DNA from: UBA11865 sp041570195
GTDB lineage: Bacteria; Chloroflexota; Anaerolineae; Promineifilales; Promineifilaceae
Direction of reading: 5' to 3'
Assembly: GCA_041570195.1 (NCBI GenBank)
Contig: JBFFWQ010000185.1
Coordinates: 1 to 7,004 of the forward strand
DNA: 7,004 bases
The stretch's first letter is position 1; every line of letters starts with the position of its first letter. Under the pieces are notes generated by a model. It searched no databases. It saw only the letters and a program-made list of their open reading frames with translations, and was not told where the DNA came from. A program made the position numbers and the translations under genes. Shown here one piece after another: positions 1 through 4,598 of the stretch.

Positions 1-612
1 GCTTTCGGCCGGGATACGGCCGAGATCGCCGACTTCATAAGGGAAAGCTGGGTGGCCGTACGCGGCCAGGTCAAGGGGCCATGGTCGACAAACAGGCCAG
101 AAGTGAACCGGTTAGCTATCGCCATCCTGAGCGACGACCTGGAAGCCAGACGCGAGCTGCTTCGTTACACCACGGCCGGCTGCACCAACGCCGACGGCCT
201 GGGCGGCCCGCCCAAGTGCAAGCCCGGCCAGGCCGAAGGCACGCCGGTCGAATACCTGCCGGTCCTGGGGCCAGGCGAAGGCGTGCCGGTTTTGCCCGAA
301 GCGGTGGATGGCACGCTGGATTTCCCGGCCGAGACGTTTTACGCCGCCTACCGCCGGGCCGACGAACCGATCCGCGATGTGTACTACCCGCCGGGCGAGT
401 ACGGCCTCTTCTTCGCGATCGATGACACAGAGCCGAATACCCAATTTGTCCTGGTGCATGCCGATGCCGACGGGCGCATCGTCCGGCTCGACTTCCTGGC
501 CTGCCCAGTGGACGAAGATGGGCAAATCATCGAGATGGAAGGCCTGGTCTGCTCACCAGAGCAGATCATGGAACGAGATGCGGGCCAATTGCTCTTGGTC
601 CCAATATCATAA
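1..612 (+). CDS. Unrecognised protein, 3' part only (5' end outside window)
   Basis: The frame is open from the first base and ends at TAA 610-612, giving 203 visible residues. An in-frame GTG at 52 exists, but there is no ribosome binding site before it and the frame continues upstream without a stop, so I read this as a truncated longer gene. I do not recognise the family. The visible part is acidic and soluble, with no membrane segment. It has a helical stretch around residues 36-58 (NRLAIAILSDDLEARRELLRYTT), then a Gly/Pro/Lys-rich turn with two cysteines (GCTNADGLGGPPKCKPGQAEG), then a mixed region resembling beta-strands (YGLFFAIDD, TQFVLVHADADGRIVRLDF), and one or two further cysteines near the end (LACPV, LVCSP). 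The repeated short strands suggest a small beta-rich domain, possibly in a secreted or lipid-anchored protein, but the N-terminus that would show this is missing. It is convergent with the next gene, 72 bp away, with no clear terminator between them. Confidence 0.7.
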   Translation, partial: AFGRDTAEIADFIRESWVAVRGQVKGPWSTNRPEVNRLAIAILSDDLEARRELLRYTTAGCTNADGLGGPPKCKPGQAEGTPVEYLPVLGPGEGVPVLPEAVDGTLDFPAETFYAAYRRADEPIRDVYYPPGEYGLFFAIDDTEPNTQFVLVHADADGRIVRLDFLACPVDEDGQIIEMEGLVCSPEQIMERDAGQLLLVPIS

Positions 613-628
613 GGAGTAGCTGTAATTT

Positions 629-642
629 TGCGGTGGCAACTG
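629..642 (+). repeat. Left copy of a 14-bp perfect inverted repeat flanking the SnoaL-like gene
   Basis: TGCGGTGGCAACTG here is the exact reverse complement of 1153-1166. The match stops at both ends, so the repeat is 14 bp. The inner part, GGCAACT, occurs again at 656-662. The two copies enclose the whole 685-1116 gene with its ribosome binding site and little else. Confidence 0.7.
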
Positions 643-684
643 AATCACAAACAACGGCAACTAACATGAGGCCGCCGGGCATGT

Positions 685-1116
685 TTAACCCAATGGTGGC
701 ACTACCTCTAGTTGCTGCAAGAAGCCCAGATAATCCGCGTACTCCAGCTCTTCTACTACCATACCATCCTTCACATGAACGACCGTGCAACCTTTGAGGA
801 CAACCTCTTTGCCGGTTGGTGGAATTGGAAGCGTCGCTGATTGCCCCGTGTGCTTCATCCTGAAAGTCCACCTGTAAGCGATTGAGTTACCCTGGACAAT
901 CCACTCGTCGTATGAAGGGTTGATATCAGAGTAGCCAGCGCGGGCACCAGCGATACTCTGTTTAGCAGCTTCAAGACCCTCAATATCTGGTAAAGGCGGC
1001 CTGCGCCACACATAGTCTTCGGCATAAACTTCACCAAGAGCGTCGACGTTGCCTTTATGCCACGCCTCTTCACCAGCCCAACGAATCTTTGCTTTAAGCT
1101 CTTCAAGAGACATCAT
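685..1116 (-). CDS. SnoaL-like / ester-cyclase-type NTF2-fold protein
   Basis: This is a 143-residue protein of the SnoaL-like polyketide cyclase / 'ester cyclase' group in the NTF2-like superfamily. Family features visible in order are: N-terminal helix with the typical HKGNVDALGEVYAEDYVWRRP (around residues 20-40), the helix IEGLEAAKQSIAGARAGYSDI, the strand DEWIVQGNSIAYRWTFRMKHTG, the GKEVVLKGCTVVHVKDGMVVEELEYAD strand pair, and a short C-terminal tail. Length is normal for a single domain, there is no signal peptide, and it should be cytosolic. Members fold as a cone with a hydrophobic pocket; some cyclise or hydrolyse small molecules and many have no known substrate, so no reaction can be assigned. 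GGAGGA (complement of 1122-1127) lies 5 nt before ATG 1116 and 8 nt before a second ATG at 1113, so the second may be the real start (142 residues). The gene is AT-richer than its neighbours and is enclosed by a 14-bp inverted repeat, which suggests acquisition. It is divergent from the large regulator. Confidence 0.85.
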   Translation of the reverse strand: MMSLEELKAKIRWAGEEAWHKGNVDALGEVYAEDYVWRRPPLPDIEGLEAAKQSIAGARAGYSDINPSYDEWIVQGNSIAYRWTFRMKHTGQSATLPIPPTGKEVVLKGCTVVHVKDGMVVEELEYADYLGFLQQLEVVPPLG

Positions 1117-1121
1117 AGTTT

Positions 1122-1127
1122 TCCTCC
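1122..1127 (-). promoter_or_regulatory. Ribosome binding site of the SnoaL-like gene
   Basis: The minus strand reads GGAGGA, a near-perfect Shine-Dalgarno sequence. Spacing is 5 nt to ATG 1116 and 8 nt to ATG 1113. The longer spacing is the more usual one, so it slightly favours the internal ATG. Confidence 0.75.
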
Positions 1128-1152
1128 GTCGCGGTCAGAAGTTAGGGAAAGC

Positions 1153-1166
1153 CAGTTGCCACCGCA
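1153..1166 (-). repeat. Right copy of the 14-bp perfect inverted repeat
   Basis: CAGTTGCCACCGCA on the plus strand is the exact reverse complement of 629-642. If transcription of the SnoaL-like gene starts upstream of this site, its mRNA would carry complementary 14-nt segments in the leader and just after the stop codon. Confidence 0.7.
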
Positions 1167-1478
1167 TCATCGCCCTAGTTGGAAAGTTCATGAAGGTTTA
1201 TTGCCTTCTTTTGGAGAACCCCCTCCATATCAACCTTGTTGAACACTCGCCCCATATCATGTGTATCGGTAGGGGTATATTACTGCCTCGCCATCTTTCT
1301 AAGACAGTGTCGAAAGTCACCGGCGATACATGATGTTTGTCTGGGTAGAGAGAGCCAGCGACCCCGCAAAATAAATGCAAAACCCTTATGATATGCCGTC
1401 ATTTTGGAAAGCGGCGTGCCCACGGCACCTTTGAGGCGCAATGCCCGTTCGTTGCGGCTGCCGGGCCGCTATCACTCC

Positions 1479-1487
1479 TGCTATAAT
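1479..1487 (+). promoter_or_regulatory. Extended -10 promoter of the MalT-type regulator
   Basis: TGCTATAAT is a perfect extended -10 element (TGn followed by consensus TATAAT at 1482-1487). No good -35 hexamer lies 16-18 bp upstream, which is typical of extended -10 promoters. The usual 6-7 nt from the -10 to the transcription start puts +1 at about 1493-1494, on the GTG start codon of the regulator. This implies a leaderless mRNA. There is no Shine-Dalgarno sequence before 1494, which agrees with that reading. Confidence 0.55.
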
Positions 1488-1493
1488 GTCTAC

Positions 1494-4289
1494 GTGACCG
1501 CCGCGCTGTTGCAGACGAAGCTTTATCTCCCTATCCCGCGGCCCGACCGGGTGCCGCGCCCCCGGCTGACCCAGGCCCTGGACGCTGTCCTGCAGCCCGG
1601 CCGAAAGGTGGTCCTGGTCTCCGCCCCGGCCGGTTCGGGCAAGACCACTCTCGTCGCTGCCTGGCTCCAGGAGTTGGACCAACCGACCGCTTCTTCGCCT
1701 AACTCAGTTCCCATCTTTGAACCCTGCTGGCTGTCGCTGGACGAGGGCGACAACGACCTGGCCCGCTTCCTAGTCTACCTGGTGGCCGCTCTGGAGCGCG
1801 TCGCGCCGGGCCTGGGCGAGGGGGCGCTGAGCCTTCTGCGCGGACCGCAACAACCGCCGGCCGAGAGTTTCATGACGGCGCTCATCAACGACATCCTGAC
1901 CCTGACCCAGGAAGAAGCTACCCCAGGAAGACTCCTGGTGATGGTCCTGGACGACTATCACCTCATTCACAGCCAGGCCGTCCACGAGATCGTGACCTTT
2001 CTGCTCGATCACTTGCCGAGTCAGATGCGCCTGATCCTGGTCTCCCGCACTGAGCCGCCCCTGCCGCTGGCCCGATTGCGCGGCCGGGGGCACTTGTTGA
2101 CCCTGGACGGCGGCGATCTGCGCTTCACCGATGAGGAAGCACGTCTTTTCCTCAACCGAGTGATGGGTCTAGAGTTGAGCCAGGACGATGTCGCCGCCCT
2201 GTCAGCCAGGACCGAGGGCTGGATCGCGGGCCTGCAGATGGCAGCCCTGGCCCTGGGCGCCCATCGTCCGGAGGATCCTGATGACGCTGGCCGGCCAGAC
2301 AGTCTAACTGGCGACCAGTTGGCGGGCAGCCGCTTCATCATGGACTATCTGCTGCAAGAAGTGCTCGAGGGCCAGCCGGCCGAGCTGCAGGCATTCTTAT
2401 TGCAAACAGCTATCTTAGAGCGCCTTAGCGGCCCGTTGTGCGACGCGGTAACCGACCAGGCTCGCAGCCAGGCTACCCTGGCCGAGCTAGAGCGACGCAA
2501 CCTCTTCCTGTTCCCCATGGATCAAGAAGGGCGTTGGTACCGCTACCATCACCTTTTCGCTGAACTGCTAAGCCGGCGCCTGCAGCAGACTCAGCCCGCG
2601 CTCCTGGCCGACCTGCACCGCCGGGCCGGCGCCTGGTACCAGGCCAATGGCTTCACGGCCGAAGCAATCCACCATGCCCTGGCCGCTGGCGATGACAAAG
2701 AAGCGGCCCGCTTAGTGGAAGCGGCGGCCGATCCGGCGCTCATGCGGGGCCAGTTCCAGACGACGCTAAGTTGGCTACAGCTCTTGCCCGAGGAGGAGGT
2801 GCGAGCCCGGCCACGGCTGGGCGTTTACCAGGCCTTCTTGATGGTGTTGGATAGCCAACCTCTGGCCGAAATTGAAGTCATCTTGCGGGCGGCCGAGGAC
2901 GCGGCTTCCGCTCATGGCGACCAGGCGACGGGCGAAGCGATGCTCATCCGGGCCGTCCTGGCTTTGCTCCAGGGCGACTTGCAGGCCGGCACCGAGCTTT
3001 CGCAGCAAGCCATGACCCTGCTACCTCAAGATGCACCGTTCATGATAAGCTTGGCCTTGCGCAACCTGGCCAGCGTTTATTCCATGACCGGCGATGTGGC
3101 CGCAGCCAACAAAGCACTGGCAACGGCCAGCGATCTGGCCGAGAGAATGGGCGACAAGACCAGCCTGGTGATGACCCTCTATAGCCTGTCCCGCGTATGC
3201 ATTCAACAGGGTCGCCTGCACGCCGCCCGTGATCATTTATTACGCGCCCTATCTATCGGCCGGGACAGGCGTGGCCGGCCGTTGCCCATCGCGGCCCGGG
3301 TGCTGACGAGCCTGGCCGATATCAACCGCGAATGGAATGATTTGAAGGAGGCTGCTCGCCTGGCCCAGGATGGCATTGAGCTAACCAAGCAGGCGCTGGC
3401 CTTCTGGAGCATAGGCGGGTACGCGACCCTGGCCCAAATCCGGCAAGCCGAGGGCAATATGGCCGCCGCCCAGGCGGCGATGGATGCCGCGCGCGAGTTG
3501 GCAATCCGCTTTGACGCGACCGATCTGGACGACCGGGCCGTCGAGCTTTACCAGGCCCAGTTATGGCTGGCTCAAGGAGATGTCGAGGCGACCGTCCGCT
3601 GGGCAGCGGGCCTACTCGACGCCGGTGCGGGCGGGACGCAGCGACCGGGGCAGCCGCGGCTAAGACAGCGGGGCCAGATTGCCGGCTGGTACGTGGTTCA
3701 CGAATTGGAGCAAATTCACCTGGCCCGCTTACGCCTAGTCCAGGGCCAGCCGGAAGAGGCCCAGCGCCTTTTGGAAGGGCTACGGCCGGCGGCCGAGAGC
3801 CACAAACGTACGGGCAGCGTTATCGCCATAGACCTGTTGCTAGCCCTGACCTGGCAAGCGACGGGCGACCTGGCCCGGGCGCTAGACACCCTGGAAGGAG
3901 CAATGGCTCTGGCCGAACCGGAGGGTCTCGTCCGGATATTCCTGGACGAAGGGCCGACTATGGCCAACCTACTGGAGCATATCCAACCAGAAAGCTCGGT
4001 AGCCGCTTATGCCGAATGGTTGCTTGACGCCTATAAGCAATCCGTATCCCTGCCTAAACAGCCAGGCGTCGCGCCGGCGGCCGGTCACGCTTTGCCTGAC
4101 CCACTTAGCGAGCGAGAAATGGATGTATTGCGCCTGCTGCCAACGCATCTGACCAGCACCGAAATCGCGGGCGAGCTGAACATTTCTGCTAACACCGCCC
4201 GCTTCCACATCAAAAATATCTACAGCAAATTAAGCGCCCACAACCGGGCCGAAGCCGTCGCCCAGGCCCGGCAACTGGACCTGATATAA
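1494..4289 (+). CDS. MalT-type (LAL) ATP-dependent LuxR-family transcriptional regulator
   Basis: From GTG 1494 this is a 931-residue STAND-ATPase regulator. It starts with the conserved LLQTKLYLP-x-PRPDRVPRPRL segment. A Walker A motif follows at residues 44-52 (APAGSGKTT), then the WLSLDEGDND segment (about 79-88), Walker B at about 147-156 (LLVMVLDDYH), the sensor-like LILVSRTEPPLPLARLR, and the TEGWIAGLQMAALAL motif. A long helical TPR-like region (about 430-800) comes next, and a GerE/LuxR helix-turn-helix forms residues 871-931 (LSEREMDVLRLL ... EIAGELNISANTARFHIKNIYSKL). In this family ligand binding and ATP exchange drive oligomerisation, and the C-terminal HTH then activates target promoters; the helical repeats usually bind the inducer or partner protein. 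It should be cytosolic. Length is normal and all nucleotide-binding motifs are intact. The frame is open upstream to TTG 1404, but those 30 codons match no family sequence, would contain the promoter -10, and lack a ribosome binding site. The ligand is unknown. The exporter downstream is a plausible target, by position only. Confidence 0.93.
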   Translation: MTAALLQTKLYLPIPRPDRVPRPRLTQALDAVLQPGRKVVLVSAPAGSGKTTLVAAWLQELDQPTASSPNSVPIFEPCWLSLDEGDNDLARFLVYLVAALERVAPGLGEGALSLLRGPQQPPAESFMTALINDILTLTQEEATPGRLLVMVLDDYHLIHSQAVHEIVTFLLDHLPSQMRLILVSRTEPPLPLARLRGRGHLLTLDGGDLRFTDEEARLFLNRVMGLELSQDDVAALSARTEGWIAGLQMAALALGAHRPEDPDDAGRPDSLTGDQLAGSRFIMDYLLQEVLEGQPAELQAFLLQTAILERLSGPLCDAVTDQARSQATLAELERRNLFLFPMDQEGRWYRYHHLFAELLSRRLQQTQPALLADLHRRAGAWYQANGFTAEAIHHALAAGDDKEAARLVEAAADPALMRGQFQTTLSWLQLLPEEEVRARPRLGVYQAFLMVLDSQPLAEIEVILRAAEDAASAHGDQATGEAMLIRAVLALLQGDLQAGTELSQQAMTLLPQDAPFMISLALRNLASVYSMTGDVAAANKALATASDLAERMGDKTSLVMTLYSLSRVCIQQGRLHAARDHLLRALSIGRDRRGRPLPIAARVLTSLADINREWNDLKEAARLAQDGIELTKQALAFWSIGGYATLAQIRQAEGNMAAAQAAMDAARELAIRFDATDLDDRAVELYQAQLWLAQGDVEATVRWAAGLLDAGAGGTQRPGQPRLRQRGQIAGWYVVHELEQIHLARLRLVQGQPEEAQRLLEGLRPAAESHKRTGSVIAIDLLLALTWQATGDLARALDTLEGAMALAEPEGLVRIFLDEGPTMANLLEHIQPESSVAAYAEWLLDAYKQSVSLPKQPGVAPAAGHALPDPLSEREMDVLRLLPTHLTSTEIAGELNISANTARFHIKNIYSKLSAHNRAEAVAQARQLDLI

Positions 4290-4323
4290 GATTAGGACGC
4301 AGATTGCCAAGATTTACAGGAAA

Positions 4324-4379
4324 AGTTCCCTCCAGTTCCCTAAGTTCCTTTAGTTCCTACTGAAGTTTCCACAGTTTCC
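4324..4379 (+). repeat. Short tandem array of AGTT(T)CC units
   Basis: AGTTCC occurs at 4324-4329, 4334-4339, 4343-4348 and 4352-4357, followed by AGTTTCC at 4364-4370 and 4373-4379. The start-to-start spacings are 10, 9, 9, 12 and 9 bp, close to one helical turn, so all units face roughly the same side of the DNA. The units are separated by short variable linkers. Confidence 0.75.
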
Positions 4380-4384
4380 CTCAG

Positions 4385-4413
4385 CCCCTCCGCCCCACAA
4401 GCCCACCCACCCC
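4385..4413 (-). other. Putative G-quadruplex motif (minus strand)
   Basis: The minus strand carries runs of 4, 3, 3, 4 and 4 guanines, separated by loops of 1, 1, 5 and 4 nt (plus-strand C-runs at 4410-4413, 4406-4408, 4402-4404, 4393-4396 and 4385-4388). This fits the standard G3+N1-7 rule with one spare run. It lies on the template strand for plus-direction transcription, downstream of the regulator's stop. Confidence 0.55.
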
Positions 4414-4456
4414 AACCACCTATTCTGCGTGGCGACAAACCACCCACCTCGCGCCT

Positions 4457-4469
4457 ATGCTGGCAGCAT
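4457..4469. promoter_or_regulatory. Perfect 13-bp inverted repeat, candidate operator
   Basis: ATGCTG-G-CAGCAT is a perfect dyad with a single central base. The one-base centre rules out an RNA hairpin of full length and favours a protein-binding DNA site. It lies about 130 bp upstream of the exporter start. Confidence 0.35.
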
Positions 4470-4477
4470 GATTTGTT

Positions 4478-4498
4478 GTCACCCGTCAGGACGGTGAC
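4478..4498. promoter_or_regulatory. Inverted repeat GTCACC-N9-GGTGAC
   Basis: Six-base arms at 4478-4483 and 4493-4498 surround a 9-nt centre (CGTCAGGAC) that is itself partly symmetric (GTC...GAC). It could be a regulator-binding site or an RNA hairpin. TTGTCA at 4476-4481, a 5/6 match to a -35 box, overlaps its left arm. Confidence 0.4.
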
Positions 4499-4520
4499 TT
4501 GCTGAGCGATAGGTAGTCCT

Positions 4521-4576
4521 CTGAACCGATTCATCCGGAACAGGCGGAGGATCGCCAGACAGGAATCTGGGTTCAG
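4521..4576 (+). promoter_or_regulatory. Candidate structured mRNA leader of the exporter gene
   Basis: CTGAACC (4521-4527) pairs with GGTTCAG (4570-4576), and the directly adjoining GATTC (4528-4532) pairs with GAATC (4563-4567). This leaves only a 2-nt bulge (4568-4569) in a 12-bp stem. Inside it sits a second small hairpin, GGCG (4543-4546) with CGCC (4553-4556), whose loop contains GGAGG-like bases. The stem ends 9 nt before the Shine-Dalgarno sequence. CCTC at 4518-4521 could alternatively pair with GAGG of that Shine-Dalgarno (4587-4590), which offers a way to hide it. I do not recognise a known riboswitch class. Confidence 0.45.
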
Positions 4577-4585
4577 CGCGATTAT

Positions 4586-4591
4586 GGAGGT
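4586..4591 (+). promoter_or_regulatory. Ribosome binding site that fixes the exporter start
   Basis: GGAGGT lies 7 nt before ATG 4599, which is optimal. The ATG at 4584 overlaps this Shine-Dalgarno sequence and has none of its own, so the start at 4599 is preferred and the five extra upstream codons are not translated. Confidence 0.85.
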
Positions 4592-4598
4592 AAGAACA

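Larger units (their letters stand above)
1117..1493. other. Divergent intergenic region between the SnoaL-like gene and the MalT-type regulator
   Basis: This 377-bp stretch is AT-richer than the flanking genes (28 of 60 bases are G/C in 1201-1260). It holds the minus-strand ribosome binding site (1122-1127), the right copy of the 14-bp inverted repeat (1153-1166), an 8-bp direct repeat CCATATCA (1225-1232 and 1252-1259), a small inverted repeat TCAAC-CTT-GTTGA (1230-1242), and the extended -10 element of the regulator (1479-1487). I found no convincing minus-strand -35/-10 pair. The short open frames here have no ribosome binding site and no recognisable protein. The regulator frame remains open back to a TTG at 1404, but the part upstream of 1494 resembles no family sequence. 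Confidence 0.6.
4290..4598. other. Signal-rich intergenic region between regulator and exporter
   Basis: These 309 bp contain no supported gene. In order they hold: a degenerate GACGCAGATT / CAAGATTTACAGG stretch (4297-4320) of a kind I recall as scattered intergenic repeats in Chloroflexota; a pyrimidine-rich block with six AGTT(T)CC units (4324-4379); five C-runs that form a G-quadruplex motif on the opposite strand (4385-4413); a 13-bp inverted repeat (4457-4469); a second dyad (4478-4498); a long bulged stem (4521-4576); and the exporter's ribosome binding site (4586-4591). I see no classical terminator for the regulator gene and no convincing -35/-10 pair; TTGTCA at 4476-4481 is a fair -35 but has no matching -10. 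A 64-codon minus-strand frame across 4340-4534 looks accidental. Confidence 0.6.

Noticed and set aside
629..700. Integron attC-like boxes around the stop of the SnoaL-like gene (GTTTAAC/GTTAAAC at the stop codon)
   Set aside because: Only one box resembles the consensus. The required paired, inverted R''/R' arrangement in the right orientation is absent, and no integrase gene is visible.
1404..1493. N-terminal extension of the regulator starting at TTG 1404
   Set aside because: There is no ribosome binding site, no family similarity before LLQTKLY, and a perfect extended -10 lies inside the extension.
4340..4534. 64-codon minus-strand frame in the regulator-exporter intergenic region
   Set aside because: Its composition follows the underlying G-runs and repeats, it resembles no protein, and it has no ribosome binding site.
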